Below, piece by piece: positions 18,274 to 27,841 of a stretch of DNA of 64,000 bases (position 1 is the first letter of the stretch; every line of letters starts with the position of its first letter). A model generated the notes under the pieces. The model worked only from the letters and a program-made list of their open reading frames with translations, did no database searches and was not told the DNA's origin. The DNA comes from a bacterium (GTDB lineage: Bacteria; CSSED10-310; JAFGSJ01). A program made the translations under genes and the position numbers. The stretch covers positions 29,199 through 93,198 of the forward strand of contig JAFGSJ010000152.1 of the NCBI GenBank assembly GCA_016934675.1. Direction: 5' to 3'.

Positions 18274-20901
18274 GTGGAAGAACTTCTAGGCAGAACGATC
18301 GAGCATTTTCGTGTCGTCGAAATGCTCGGTAAGGGCGGTATGGGCTCAATTTACATCGCCTATGATGAAAAATTACAGCGACGGGTCGCCCTCAAGGCAT
18401 TACGTCACGAATTCTGTGGTCATCCGGAGGCCAGGCAGCGTTTCCTGCGTGAGGCCCGGCTATTATCAAAGCTGGACCATCCCAACATCTGCCGGATTTA
18501 TAATATCATCGAGGGCCACGATCTGGAAAGCGATTACCTCGTTCTGGAACTCATTCAAGGCGAGAACCTCAAAGAGCTTCTCAAAAAGCCTATGGACAAA
18601 AACCTGCAGATGAACATTGCCCGGGAGCTTCTCAATGTTTTGACTATGGCACACGAAAAGGGGATAATCCACCGCGATCTCAAACCATCCAACCTTATGG
18701 TCACTCCGGAAGGAACACTGAAAGTGCTCGATTTCGGTTTGGCCCGGACGAGCGATTGCAATGACTGGACCGACTGGTCAGACATGGCCCGTTTTATTCC
18801 CGGAGCGGGCACCCCCCAAGCTCAACCCGGTGATATGACCGTGTCTGATATCGCCGGAGCAGATCGGGCTTTGTTCGAGGAAACAGCCGATATACGATCG
18901 GGCGAGTTGAAGCAAACACCTTCTTCCTCGGCAGAATACTGGACCAGCTGGGGTACCGTGCTGGGGACGATCGGTTATATGAGTCCCGAGCAAGCCAGGG
19001 GAGAACAAGTAACGGTAGCAAGCGATATTTACTCTAGCGGTTTAATCTTCCAAGAACTGTTTACCCTGAAGGCGGCTACCCGACAGACACCCGACCCCAT
19101 GGCCAGGTTTCAAGCGGCGAAACGGGGAGAAACCCTGCCCATAACCGGACTCGAGCCTGACCTGACCAACCTGATCAATCGCATGAAATCTTTTTATCCT
19201 CACTCACGCCCAACGGCAATCGATGCTTCGGAACGCTTGGCCTATATTCAATCACGCCCAAGCCGGAGACGACGTAAGGTCTTGCTTGCTTCAGGAATTT
19301 CTTTTCTCCTGATTGTTGCTTGTATTATGACCGGCCTGTCACTCCGGTTGCGACACGAAGTTCAACGCGTTGCCCAGTCTCTTGCTGAAACACAGGAAGT
19401 AGCAGATTATTTAGTTGAAATATTTAAAATGAGCGATCCATACGAAAAGCATGTTCCCAGTGTGAATGAAATTCTCGATCGAGGATCTGCCGATATTCAA
19501 ACCAGATTTGTCAGTCAACCCTTGATGCAGGCCCGATTCATGGAAGTCTTCGGCACCATTTATCAGCGGATGGGCCAGTATCAAAAAGCGGAAACCTTTC
19601 TGGAGGATTCCCTGAAGATACGAACCGAGACACTTCCGTCCGGTCACAAGGACATTGCCGGTTCGCTGAAGATGCTGGCCGATATCTATCAAATCGAAGC
19701 ACGGTATGCAGATGCTGAAACGTTATACACCAAGGCCCTTGAAATGAGTGAGCAAAACTATGGCTTGATCCACCCAAAGGTGGCGGAAGTATTGGATAGT
19801 CTGGCGGCAAATTATGCAACTCAGGGGCAGTACGATCAGAGTGAACCGCTTTACCACAAGGCCCTGGCTATTCGGGAAAAGATCCTTGGACCCGATCATG
19901 TCCAGGTTGCGGAAACGCTGTGCGGTTTAGCTTTACTCTACGCCGATCAGGGAAAATTCGCCCAAAGTGAACCACTCTATCTGCGGGCCCTGTCGATCGA
20001 GGAGAAAGTATTGGGCCCCGAACATCCGGAACTCGCCATCACTCTCCAGAATCTGGCCGGGCTCTATTACAATCTAAACAAGTTTGATCAGAGTGAAGCT
20101 CTTTACCTGCGTGCAATTGACATAAAGGAAAAAGCGTTGGGCCCCAATCACCCCGAAGTGGCGACCTCATTACAGAACCTGGCCGGACTCTATCATAATC
20201 ACAGTCTCTATGATAAAGCCGAACCCCTCTATGTGCGAGCGCTTTCGATCGAAAGAGCCACCCTGGATTCAGAGCATCCCTCTCTGGCAACCACTCTTCA
20301 GAACCTCGCCGTACTTTATTATCACCAGGGCAAATATGACCAGAGCGAGCAGTACTACCTGCACGCACTCGCAATTGAGGAAAAAGTTCTCGGGCCGGAC
20401 CATCCGTCTCTGGCCATAACCCTGCAAAACATAGCAGGACTCTATGTAAAACAGGGCCAGTATGACCAGGGCATTCCCCTCTATCTCCGTGCCCTTGCGA
20501 TCCGGGAGCATGCATTTGGACCAGATCATCAACTTGCAGCCCAAACTCTTGCCCTTTTGTCATGGGCCTATTTCAAGCAGGGTCTCTTTGAAAAAGCACA
20601 ACTATTGACTGAACGTGCCCTTGAAATCAGAGAACAGACCTACCCCGCCGGTCATGCCTGGATCACAATCCTGATCCAACGTTTGGCCTGGATTTACCGG
20701 GAAATGAAACAGTATGAAAAATCCGAGGAACTGTTCCAACGCGCCCTCACGATCTATCAGACGCAACCCGACCAGGAACCCGAATGGCAGATCGAGGCAC
20801 TGACCGAGTATGCTACACTACTTCGTATGCTAAAACGCGACCAGGAAGCAACTTTGCTTGATGACCAAGCAACTAGCCTCCGAAATACACTTACAAAGTA
20901 G
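18274..20901 (+). CDS. Transmembrane Ser/Thr protein kinase with TPR (kinesin light chain-like) sensor
   Basis: 875 residues. A bacterial Hanks-type kinase domain (about 10-315) shows LGKGGMGSIY, the ATP-binding Lys in RVALK (residue 41), HRDLKPSNL, DFG and GTIGYMSPEQ. A single TM helix (about 335-360) precedes about ten kinesin-light-chain-like TPRs, presumably extracytoplasmic or a protein-interaction platform. Between DFG and GTIGYMSPEQ lie about 75 residues rich in acidic, Ser and Trp residues, far more than the usual 20-25. GTG at 18274 is chosen because GAGG lies 6 nt before it and the N-terminus then matches related kinases; the track start at 18259 has no ribosome site. Confidence 0.93.
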   Translation: MEELLGRTIEHFRVVEMLGKGGMGSIYIAYDEKLQRRVALKALRHEFCGHPEARQRFLREARLLSKLDHPNICRIYNIIEGHDLESDYLVLELIQGENLKELLKKPMDKNLQMNIARELLNVLTMAHEKGIIHRDLKPSNLMVTPEGTLKVLDFGLARTSDCNDWTDWSDMARFIPGAGTPQAQPGDMTVSDIAGADRALFEETADIRSGELKQTPSSSAEYWTSWGTVLGTIGYMSPEQARGEQVTVASDIYSSGLIFQELFTLKAATRQTPDPMARFQAAKRGETLPITGLEPDLTNLINRMKSFYPHSRPTAIDASERLAYIQSRPSRRRRKVLLASGISFLLIVACIMTGLSLRLRHEVQRVAQSLAETQEVADYLVEIFKMSDPYEKHVPSVNEILDRGSADIQTRFVSQPLMQARFMEVFGTIYQRMGQYQKAETFLEDSLKIRTETLPSGHKDIAGSLKMLADIYQIEARYADAETLYTKALEMSEQNYGLIHPKVAEVLDSLAANYATQGQYDQSEPLYHKALAIREKILGPDHVQVAETLCGLALLYADQGKFAQSEPLYLRALSIEEKVLGPEHPELAITLQNLAGLYYNLNKFDQSEALYLRAIDIKEKALGPNHPEVATSLQNLAGLYHNHSLYDKAEPLYVRALSIERATLDSEHPSLATTLQNLAVLYYHQGKYDQSEQYYLHALAIEEKVLGPDHPSLAITLQNIAGLYVKQGQYDQGIPLYLRALAIREHAFGPDHQLAAQTLALLSWAYFKQGLFEKAQLLTERALEIREQTYPAGHAWITILIQRLAWIYREMKQYEKSEELFQRALTIYQTQPDQEPEWQIEALTEYATLLRMLKRDQEATLLDDQATSLRNTLTK

Positions 20902-21323
20902 AAGATGGTCTCATTTTCAACCCTATATCTTTCAATTGCATTTATGAGCGGCATTAATCGTTCTCCTAATTCTTGAAAAGCATTCATTCGTACCGGTCTG
21001 ACATAATTACTATATCCATATTTAACTATAAATAGAGAAAAAAATCCAAAAGATAGTAATATCAGTGATATTGCCAAACATCTTTTTACTAAAAGACCCA
21101 TACTGCCCAATAGTATTGAACATAGCGCCAACGCAAATAACACTAAACCGAAAGAGAGGTTACTTGGATTGAAAAAGGGGTCTGGCCCGCCGGTAGAAGA
21201 CACATTTTCTTTCATTATTCGATATTCGGACACGACTACAAATGAACCCAATATCAGGGCCACAATCAACCCTGTGATGACCGCAATTATATATTTCAAA
21301 TTCTTTTTATTATCGTGTTTCAT
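20757..21323 (-). pseudogene. 3'-truncated membrane protein running antisense into the kinase gene
   Basis: Residues 1-140 look like a genuine protein: a TM helix (about 10-30), two more (about 60-105), then LMPLINAIERYRVENE, a segment reminiscent of the helix before a short periplasmic domain. From about 20900 downwards the frame enters the reverse complement of the TPR kinase gene and yields Ser-rich low-quality sequence (SSSKVASWSRFSIRSS), as expected from antisense reading. The simplest view is a gene whose 3' end was lost at the junction with the kinase gene. The family is not recognised and it may still be translated. Confidence 0.5.
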
Positions 21324-21436
21324 TTGAAAGCTTTTCTCATGACAGGGTTCTCCTGTCGCTATGAAGCGCAGCGGAATAGCGGTCGGGTGGAGCCCCTTGT
21401 CGGTATCTTGTATCGAGGCCCTTACTAGATGTTTGT

Positions 21437-21919
21437 CTATGTTTCATTCTGCCCTATGCAAGGTAAGATACAGGGAGTTTTGTTTTTATACTCTCTATAT
21501 TCTGAACCGAACACTTGTTCTAAGTACATTTCTTCTTTTATTACCAATTTACGAAGCAACACGTACATAAATAATGGCACCGTCAGTCCCAGCCAGCTAT
21601 TCACCAATAAGACTGTGCCGGGTACAATAAAAACGACCCATGCGCTGTATAAAGGGTGACGACAGCATTTGTAAATTCCATTGGTGACCAATGAATCAGA
21701 ATTGTATGCATTCGTAACCGTTCTGACGGAGATAAGGAAGAATGGAATTCCTATCAATAATAATATGGACCCAATAGCAGACAGCAGCCATTGCGGGACT
21801 ATGGAAATCCGAAAAAACGGATAGAAATAACGGCTGGTTAGAAGTATTACGATTCCATAACCGATAGACAAAGAAGCAAAGATTGGACCGATACCCCATC
21901 TACTCATTTTTTCTCTCAT
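21437..21919 (-). CDS. Isoprenylcysteine carboxyl methyltransferase (ICMT)-family membrane protein
   Basis: 160 residues with about four TM helices. The C-terminal SAM-binding region carries LVTNGIYKCCRHPLY and a late EEMYLEQVFGSEYREYK, the conserved Arg-His-Pro and Glu-Glu features of the ICMT/PEMT-like fold. In bacteria these are usually of unknown substrate, with small lipids or isoprenoids likely. AGGA lies 9 nt before the ATG. It stands between two decayed genes and its base composition is more AT-rich than the flanking housekeeping genes, which suggests acquisition or relaxed selection. Confidence 0.82.
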   Translation of the reverse strand: MREKMSRWGIGPIFASLSIGYGIVILLTSRYFYPFFRISIVPQWLLSAIGSILLLIGIPFFLISVRTVTNAYNSDSLVTNGIYKCCRHPLYSAWVVFIVPGTVLLVNSWLGLTVPLFMYVLLRKLVIKEEMYLEQVFGSEYREYKNKTPCILPCIGQNET

Positions 21920-22042
21920 ATTGTTTGTCCTAATTGTGCATAACGCCAGAGCAAACCGAGTTCAACAAACACCCCAAGTCTACCGATCCGAATCAAAGAA
22001 GTCAACGATTGCTTGTCAATTCTGTCTCGGTGACCTCGGTGG

Positions 22043-22252
22043 TCAGATTACAGCCTCACGGGGGTGTAGTGGCATATCCGTAACATTTTTCTGGTGGATT
22101 TTCTGAAACCCTATGCTACCAATATACGGATAGGTGCCATACGAATCCCAACACTATTCCCAGACATTGCCATGTGTGTCCTTCAGATTCCGGGGATTGG
22201 CCAGCTTGCTTTCCACCGGTTCACTCATACCATTACTATTCGCACCTGGCAC
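22043..22252 (-). pseudogene. Remnant of a formylglycine-generating enzyme (SUMF1/FGE-sulfatase) domain
   Basis: Reading the minus strand gives GANSNGMSEPVESKLANPRN, then LKDTHGNVWE, an in-frame TAG (22154-22156), then CWDSYGTYP. This follows the family pattern N..G...PVG...PN..GLYDM.GNVWEWC.D.Y..YP closely, with the second Trp codon of WEW replaced by amber. Neither a start nor a complete domain is present, so it is a decayed fragment too short for the ORF track. It lies between the ICMT-like gene and pgk, in a stretch that otherwise shows no gene. Confidence 0.7.
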
Positions 22253-22263
22253 GATAAAAAAGC

Positions 22264-22292
22264 TTGACATTATGGCATATTTAGGGTAGATT
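22264..22292 (+). promoter_or_regulatory. Promoter of pgk
   Basis: A perfect TTGACA, a 17-bp spacer and TAGATT sit about 100 bp upstream of the pgk start. Confidence 0.6.
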
Positions 22293-22390
22293 GTTTTTCC
22301 GGTGATGTGTCATGCTTCGGAAAGTACCGCGGCCGAGTGGCTGCTTCTAGAGCGGTTCAATAGATTGTGTTTGAAGGGGGAATAATACAT

Positions 22391-23608
22391 ATGGCTGAAG
22401 ACTTAAAAGAAATCTACGAAAAGAAACTGAATCTTGATGAGATTGAAGTCGAGGGTAAATTGGTATTTGTCCGTGTCGATTATAATGTTCCGCTGGATGA
22501 TAATGGTTCGATAACCGACGATACGCGGATTGTGGGCTCATTACCGACGGTCCGATACTTACTGGAACACAAAGCCAGGATTATTTTAGCATCACATCTG
22601 GGTCGTCCCAAAGACAAGCCGACTCTCGCTTTGAGTTTAAAACCGGTCGCAATCAGGTTGGGTGAGTTACTCGGACAGGAAATTATCTTTACCAATGATT
22701 GTATTGGAGAGGAAGTCGCCGCGACCAAGAAAAAAGTACAACCCGGCCAGATTATTCTCTTAGAAAACCTCCGTTTCCATTCCGGTGAAACGAAGAATAA
22801 CGAGCAGTTCATTGCCGAACTTGCCGCGGGTATTGATATTTTTGTCAATGACGCCTTTGGGACCAGTCATCGTGATCAGTCTTCCATGACCGGCATTCCC
22901 AGGCATGTTCCCGTATCGGTCACCGGTTTTCTGGTCAAGCGGGAAATCGACCATTTTCTGGACCTGATGTCTGCACCCCAGAAACCGTTTGTTGCGATTC
23001 TTGGGGGGGCCAAGGTATCCGACAAGATCAAGATCATCCAGAAATTACTGGAACGGGTCGATACAATACTGATCGGTGGGGGCATGGCGTACACCTTTTT
23101 AAAGGCCTTGAAATACGAGGTGGGCAATTCATTGGTCGAACCCGAGCGACTTGATGTCGCACAGGGGCTCATGGATGAGGCCAAGGACCTGGGCATTGAA
23201 TTTCTGTTGCCGGTAGACAACGTGGTGGCCAAAAAAACGGATGACGAGGTCAAAACGAGCATTGTCCGGAATGAAAACATTCCGTCGAGTTGGATGGCCC
23301 TCGATATCGGACCGGAAACGGTCAGGCTCTATTCGGACAAGATCAGGAAGGCAAAAACGGTTTTTTGGAACGGCCCCATGGGTGTTTTTGAGAAAGAACA
23401 GTTTCAGGGGGGAACGCTGGCCATTGCCAAAGCCGTTGCGGAATGCAAGGGCAAATCGGTTGTTGGTGGGGGCGATTCTGTTGCGGCCATCAACATGTTC
23501 GGCCTGGAAAAAAAGATAACACATCTCTCGACAGGTGGCGGCGCTTCGCTCGAATTCATCCAGGGCATACTCCTGCCCGGGATTACCGTCCTGTCAGACC
23601 GGACATGA
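22391..23608 (+). CDS. pgk: Phosphoglycerate kinase
   Basis: 405 residues, full length. It transfers phosphate between 1,3-bisphosphoglycerate and ADP in glycolysis/gluconeogenesis. The family signature FVRVDYNVPLDD is near residue 25, the substrate-binding HLGRP near 70, and the C-terminal nucleotide loop GGGDSVAA followed by STGGGASLEF is intact. ATG 22391 is chosen over the upstream track start because AAGGGGG precedes it at about 10 nt. Monocistronic; gap is not adjacent. Confidence 0.98.
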   Translation: MAEDLKEIYEKKLNLDEIEVEGKLVFVRVDYNVPLDDNGSITDDTRIVGSLPTVRYLLEHKARIILASHLGRPKDKPTLALSLKPVAIRLGELLGQEIIFTNDCIGEEVAATKKKVQPGQIILLENLRFHSGETKNNEQFIAELAAGIDIFVNDAFGTSHRDQSSMTGIPRHVPVSVTGFLVKREIDHFLDLMSAPQKPFVAILGGAKVSDKIKIIQKLLERVDTILIGGGMAYTFLKALKYEVGNSLVEPERLDVAQGLMDEAKDLGIEFLLPVDNVVAKKTDDEVKTSIVRNENIPSSWMALDIGPETVRLYSDKIRKAKTVFWNGPMGVFEKEQFQGGTLAIAKAVAECKGKSVVGGGDSVAAINMFGLEKKITHLSTGGGASLEFIQGILLPGITVLSDRT

Positions 23609-23635
23609 CAGGTGGTTCCCCACGACGACACAAAC

Positions 23636-23818
23636 TCAACTAAAAAAATTCGGAACGCAGAGCAAAAGGACCGCTAATAAGGCCATAATCAGGCCCAGAG
23701 GAGCGAGGCATGCCCCGATGATATTCAGTGGTTTTCGCGCTTCAAAGCCGGCCCAGACCCCCCAGAACAACGCACTAATTCCAAGCACGATGGCCAGGAT
23801 TTTCAAGACGGTAAGCAT
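23636..23818 (-). CDS. Small two-TM membrane protein
   Basis: A 60-residue hydrophobic protein beginning MLTVLKILAIVLG, with two predicted membrane helices separated by a short loop (FEARKPLNI). An AGGACAGG sequence precedes this ATG. The track's longer ORF (to 24136) adds an N-terminus rich in Arg/His with no domain, and is probably read-through of non-coding sequence. No family is recognised. It is convergent with pgk and divergent from carD. Confidence 0.5.
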   Translation of the reverse strand: MLTVLKILAIVLGISALFWGVWAGFEARKPLNIIGACLAPLGLIMALLAVLLLCVPNFFS

Positions 23819-24136
23819 GGGAACCTGTCCTTTCATTTCCGGGGTTACGGGAAAGACCCGCACCCAATTTCGAATATTCAACCGGTTTTTCAGTTTACAC
23901 ATGTGCGCTGAGGATGTCAAGCGGCTGGGCCCTATCTGCAGGGGAATTCGGAAGACCGATCGCCAGCGCCATCTCGTGATTTCTCCGAAGCTATGGACCC
24001 TTAACATCCTGATTTTCTTGCTTTTTCGCCCGTTTTGTGCTAGATCTAGACCCAGATTGTCCAGAAGTATATCAAATCGTTTCGTGTGGTGAATGGAACA
24101 ACCGGCTTTGTTTCTAACATGAAGAATGGAAAACAC

Positions 24137-24616
24137 ATGTTCGATGTCGGCGATAAAATCGTCTATCCGACCAATGGGGTCGGCATTATTGATGAGATCA
24201 AAACCATGGAGATATCCGGGACCCAGGAAGAATTCTATATCATCCGGATCGTTTCGGATAATTCCAAGATCATGATTCCGAAAAGCAAGCTTGGTGATGT
24301 AGGTATTCGGGGATTGATCAGTGATGATGAACTCGAAAAGCTGTTAGAAATATTGAAAAGCGGTTCGAGCCCACTGGAGCTTTCCAACAAATGGAGCAAA
24401 CGCCAGCGTGAATATCAAGAAATTATCAAAAATGGCTCCATTTTTGACATTACACGGATACTTAAAAATTTGAGTGAACTTCAACAGGAGAAGGAGCTTT
24501 CCTATAGCGAGAAGAAGATATTTGAAAACGTGAAACGGATGATCATTTCTGAAATGGCCCATGTCAAAAACATCGATCTGGACAAGGCCGAAGAAATGAT
24601 TAATGCTCTGATTTAG
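24137..24616 (+). CDS. carD: CarD family transcriptional regulator
   Basis: 159 residues. The N-terminal CarD/RID domain (about 1-65) begins MFDVGDKIVYPTNGVG, the typical RNA-polymerase beta-binding Tudor-like fold; the rest is the helical DNA-binding part. CarD proteins stabilise RNA polymerase open complexes, often at rRNA promoters, and are essential in several bacteria. ATG 24137 starts exactly at the conserved domain with GGA seven bases upstream; the longer ORF lacks a ribosome site. It is followed by the PIN/TRAM gene, an arrangement seen in several bacterial groups. Confidence 0.93.
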   Translation: MFDVGDKIVYPTNGVGIIDEIKTMEISGTQEEFYIIRIVSDNSKIMIPKSKLGDVGIRGLISDDELEKLLEILKSGSSPLELSNKWSKRQREYQEIIKNGSIFDITRILKNLSELQQEKELSYSEKKIFENVKRMIISEMAHVKNIDLDKAEEMINALI

Positions 24617-24679
24617 ATTTTCCTCATTTTTCTCCGGTAGTTGAACTCCTGTCATCTTTTCCGAGAAGGGAGGTTTGTC

Positions 24680-25678
24680 ATGATGATTCTGCTGATTCGT
24701 ATTCTATTTGTAGTATTGCTGATGGCAAGTGGTTATCTGATTGCCGATCAGCAAGAGCTTTTTGCCCAGACTTATGCGGGTTATATGGGTATGTGTTTGG
24801 GATTGATTGTGGGCCTGATCGGTCTGTATTCTGAGCGTAAGCTGCGTCGGGTCCGCCTGGCCCGTCTGATCTGGTCGTTAATCGGTATGATTGTTGGTTT
24901 CATCCTTGCCCAGATACTCGTCCAATTTTTTATCATTTTTCCCCAACTTGATTCATTGATCACCCCGTTTCAGATTCTCCTCTCTTTGGTTTTAGGTTAC
25001 ACCGGTCTCATGATTGGTTACATTCATTTTTCTTCATTTTCCATACCGACCCTTATCAAGACGTTTCGAGGCAATGATAAACAGTATAATAACAAGATTT
25101 TAGATACCAGCGTCATTATTGATGGTCGAATAGCCGATATATGTGAGACAGGCTTTATCGAGGGAAATCTGGTCATTCCCCAATTTATTCTGAAGGAATT
25201 GCAGCATATCGCCGATTCGTCAGATGTCTTGAAAAGGAATCGTGGGCGACGCGGGCTTGACATTCTCCAGAAGATCCAGAAACTGGCCAATGTGAATGTA
25301 GAGATTGTCGAGACCGATTTTCCGAAAGTCCGGGAGGTAGATGCCAAGCTGGTCGAGTTAGGCAAGACCATTGGTGGCAAAATATTGACCAATGACTTTA
25401 ATCTGAACAAGATAGCCGAACTTCAGGGCATCACGGTCCTGAACGTGAACGAACTGGCCAACGCCCTCAAGCCGGTAGTTTTACCGGGCGAGGTCATGAC
25501 CGTGCACGTGTTGAAAGAGGGTAAGGAAACGGGACAGGGTGTGGCTTATCTTGATGATGGCACCATGGTTGTAGTTGATAACGCCATCGAGGTCATCGGT
25601 CGGAATGTCGAGGTATCGGTGACCAGTGTTCTGCAGACGACCGCTGGTCGAATGATCTTCAGTCGATTAAAGGAATAA
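24680..25678 (+). CDS. PIN/TRAM domain membrane protein (YacL-like)
   Basis: 332 residues: four N-terminal TM helices (about 1-125), a PIN nuclease-like domain starting at LDTSVIIDGRIADI (about 140) with acidic metal-binding residues, and a C-terminal TRAM RNA-binding domain (about 265-325). In Firmicutes the homologue is YacL, next to ispD, as here. The role is not settled; RNA-linked activity is inferred from PIN and TRAM. AAGGGAGG six nt before ATG 24680 fixes the start. Confidence 0.93.
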   Translation: MMILLIRILFVVLLMASGYLIADQQELFAQTYAGYMGMCLGLIVGLIGLYSERKLRRVRLARLIWSLIGMIVGFILAQILVQFFIIFPQLDSLITPFQILLSLVLGYTGLMIGYIHFSSFSIPTLIKTFRGNDKQYNNKILDTSVIIDGRIADICETGFIEGNLVIPQFILKELQHIADSSDVLKRNRGRRGLDILQKIQKLANVNVEIVETDFPKVREVDAKLVELGKTIGGKILTNDFNLNKIAELQGITVLNVNELANALKPVVLPGEVMTVHVLKEGKETGQGVAYLDDGTMVVVDNAIEVIGRNVEVSVTSVLQTTAGRMIFSRLKE

Positions 25679-25762
25679 TCATTGATCACATGATACTTTT
25701 TTTTCAAGCGCAGCTTCCCGGGAGTATGGACCGAGATACAGTTTCCGGAGCGGGGTGACACT

Positions 25763-26491
25763 GTGCCAGACCAACAGACTCGAACCCGAAACCATGCGGC
25801 CATTATCGTGGCGGGGGGAAGCGGCAGCAGGATGGGCTCGACCCTACCCAAGCAAATGCTCGAATTACAGGGCATACCAATTTTGCATCATGTTCTCGCC
25901 GCTTTTCAACAGGTCGCATTGATCGATTGCATTGTTTGTGTTCTCGAGAAAGATATCCTCCTTCGGGCGATCGAACTGGGTATTGGCCCGGCTCGTTATG
26001 GCAAGATCAGACATATGGTCCCGGGCGGGAAAACCCGGACCGAATCGGTCTGGAACGGTCTCTCTGTCCTGGAACGGGTCGAGATTGTCCTTATTCATGA
26101 CGGTGTTCGGCCACTCATTTCTCCCGAATTGATCACAAGGGCGATCGAAGCGGCCCGGACTTTTGATGCCGCGGTCCCGGCCGTGGAATTGACCGACACG
26201 CTCAAAGAGGTCGATCCGGACGGTTGGATTGTGTCCACCTGCCACCGTCAGAACTATCGATGCGTTCAAACACCCCAGGCCTTTCGCTTTGATCTGATCA
26301 AACAGGCCTACCGGCACTGTATGGACGAGCAGATAAATCTGACTGATGACGCTGCCGTAGTTGAACGCTTCGGTCACAAGGTCCATATTTTTAATGGGGA
26401 CCCGACCAATATTAAAATCACTTTTCGTCGAGACCTGGACCTGGCCGATTATTTGTTCGGAAAAGGGAAGGAAGAACGATGTTCAGAATAG
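25763..26491 (+). CDS. ispD: 2-C-methyl-D-erythritol 4-phosphate cytidylyltransferase
   Basis: 242 residues. Third step of the MEP isoprenoid pathway, making CDP-ME from MEP and CTP. The CTP-binding loop AAIIVAGGSGSRMGS, then LPKQ, HDGVRPL, and the late NIKITFRRDL segment are diagnostic. The start is a GTG with GGGGTGA eight nt upstream. It overlaps ispF by 13 bp, so the two are translated together. Confidence 0.96.
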   Translation: MPDQQTRTRNHAAIIVAGGSGSRMGSTLPKQMLELQGIPILHHVLAAFQQVALIDCIVCVLEKDILLRAIELGIGPARYGKIRHMVPGGKTRTESVWNGLSVLERVEIVLIHDGVRPLISPELITRAIEAARTFDAAVPAVELTDTLKEVDPDGWIVSTCHRQNYRCVQTPQAFRFDLIKQAYRHCMDEQINLTDDAAVVERFGHKVHIFNGDPTNIKITFRRDLDLADYLFGKGKEERCSE

Positions 26492-27006
26492 GATTCGGTT
26501 ATGATGTGCATCAATTGGTCGAAGGGAGAAAACTGGTCCTGGGTGGCGTGACCATTCCCTATCCGCGTGGTTTGGCCGGGCATTCCGATGCGGATGTCCT
26601 GGTCCACGCCATATGTGATGCGCTTCTGGGTGCGTGCGCTGCGGGTGATATCGGACAACACTTTCCCGACACTGATGGGCACTGGAAGGATATTGCCAGT
26701 ACACTTCTGTTACAGAGGGTGGTCCGGATAGTTCAAGGCAAGGGCTATCGTATCGTCAATATTGACAGCCTGATCATCGCCCAGGCGCCTCGAATTGGCC
26801 CATATCGCGATGCAATTAGGCACACACTCTGTGAAGTACTCTCCATCAGTCCGGACTGTTTCAATCTGAAGGCCACAACAACCGAAAAACTTGGGTTCGA
26901 GGGACGGGAAGAAGGTATAGCGGCCCAGGCCATTGCCCTGATTCGCAGGTATGATCCAGGCACGGCGGAAAGGTCAGGCCTGGAGCCCGAGTCCTGGTCG
27001 GGCTAG
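26479..27006 (+). CDS. ispF: 2-C-methyl-D-erythritol 2,4-cyclodiphosphate synthase
   Basis: 175 residues. It cyclises CDP-ME2P, two steps after IspD in the MEP pathway. Metal ligands are visible in GYDVHQL (Asp8, His10) and GHSDADV (His42); the C-terminal block ATTTEKLGFEGREEGIAAQA is intact. It is slightly longer than usual at the C-terminus. It overlaps ispD at its start and is followed by rlmB, whose upstream ORF extension overlaps it. Confidence 0.97.
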   Translation: MFRIGFGYDVHQLVEGRKLVLGGVTIPYPRGLAGHSDADVLVHAICDALLGACAAGDIGQHFPDTDGHWKDIASTLLLQRVVRIVQGKGYRIVNIDSLIIAQAPRIGPYRDAIRHTLCEVLSISPDCFNLKATTTEKLGFEGREEGIAAQAIALIRRYDPGTAERSGLEPESWSG

Positions 27007-27046
27007 CTATGGGTGGGATCATCACCCGAATGGGAGCATGGGGAAC

Positions 27047-27841
27047 ATGGTAGACAAAATTAGCGGCGTACACGCTGTTTTTGAGACACTCATTGCCGAC
27101 GAACGTAAGATCGAAAAAATCTATCTGGTCCGCGGTGTTCACAAGGGTAAACTGAAAGAAATAGCCGAACGTGCCTCCTTCGGGGGTATACCGGTCGAAT
27201 TGATCGACGGGGTCAAACTGGATAGGCTGTGTGGACACGATCACCATCAGGGCGTTTTGGCCATGGTCAGACCCTATCATTACGTGGATCTCAAGGACCT
27301 TCTCAGTGTTTCCATCAACCAGAAAACAGCACCATTTCTTCTGGTCCTAGACCAAATCCAGGACCCGCGTAATTTTGGCGCAATCATCAGGAGCGCTGAA
27401 GGTGCCGGTGTTGATGGTTTGATTATCACGACACGACGGACCTCACCCCTCTCTGCAACAGTGGTCAAGACATCAGCCGGGGCCAGTGAACATATGCGTA
27501 TCTGTAAAGTCATGAATCTGGTCAACACTCTGGAATATCTAAAAACGCTTGGCATCTGGATCATCGGGGCCGATGTTAGTGCGAGTCAGCCCCTTTATGA
27601 CCTTGATGGCCGGGAAGCCCTGGCTCTGGTAATCGGAAGCGAGGGGAGAGGCCTGCGACCCCTGGTGGCCAGAACATGTGATTGGACCGTTAATATCCCC
27701 ATGTTCGGACGAGTCCAATCCCTGAATGCCTCAGTTTCTGCCGCGATTGTCCTGTATGAGATCAGACGACAGAGGAATTTCCCAGGCCCTGGCTCGATTA
27801 GGCAAATCCGACCTGGTTCGAATACCCAGGCCGAAACCTGA
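27047..27841 (+). CDS. rlmB: 23S rRNA (guanosine-2'-O)-methyltransferase RlmB-type (SpoU/TrmH)
   Basis: About 264 residues. An N-terminal L30e-like RNA-binding domain begins SGVHAVFETL, followed by the knotted SPOUT domain with DQIQDPRNFGAIIRSAEGAG, LVIGSEGRGLRP and the SAM/knot motif VQSLNASVSAAIVLYE. RlmB 2'-O-methylates G2251 in 23S rRNA. ATG 27047 is preferred (ATG 27038 is in frame too); the track start lies inside ispF and gives a non-homologous leader. It is part of the carD-ispDF block. Confidence 0.93.
   Translation: MVDKISGVHAVFETLIADERKIEKIYLVRGVHKGKLKEIAERASFGGIPVELIDGVKLDRLCGHDHHQGVLAMVRPYHYVDLKDLLSVSINQKTAPFLLVLDQIQDPRNFGAIIRSAEGAGVDGLIITTRRTSPLSATVVKTSAGASEHMRICKVMNLVNTLEYLKTLGIWIIGADVSASQPLYDLDGREALALVIGSEGRGLRPLVARTCDWTVNIPMFGRVQSLNASVSAAIVLYEIRRQRNFPGPGSIRQIRPGSNTQAET

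Noticed and set aside
22310-22366. tRNA-like sequence (GCCGAGTGGC) upstream of pgk
   Set aside because: It resembles a Ser/Leu tRNA D-arm but no acceptor, anticodon or T-arm can be folded around it.
23535-24136. 185-residue plus ORF and full 166-residue minus ORF between pgk and carD
   Set aside because: Only the last 60 residues of the minus ORF look like a protein with its own ribosome site; the rest is biased non-coding sequence.
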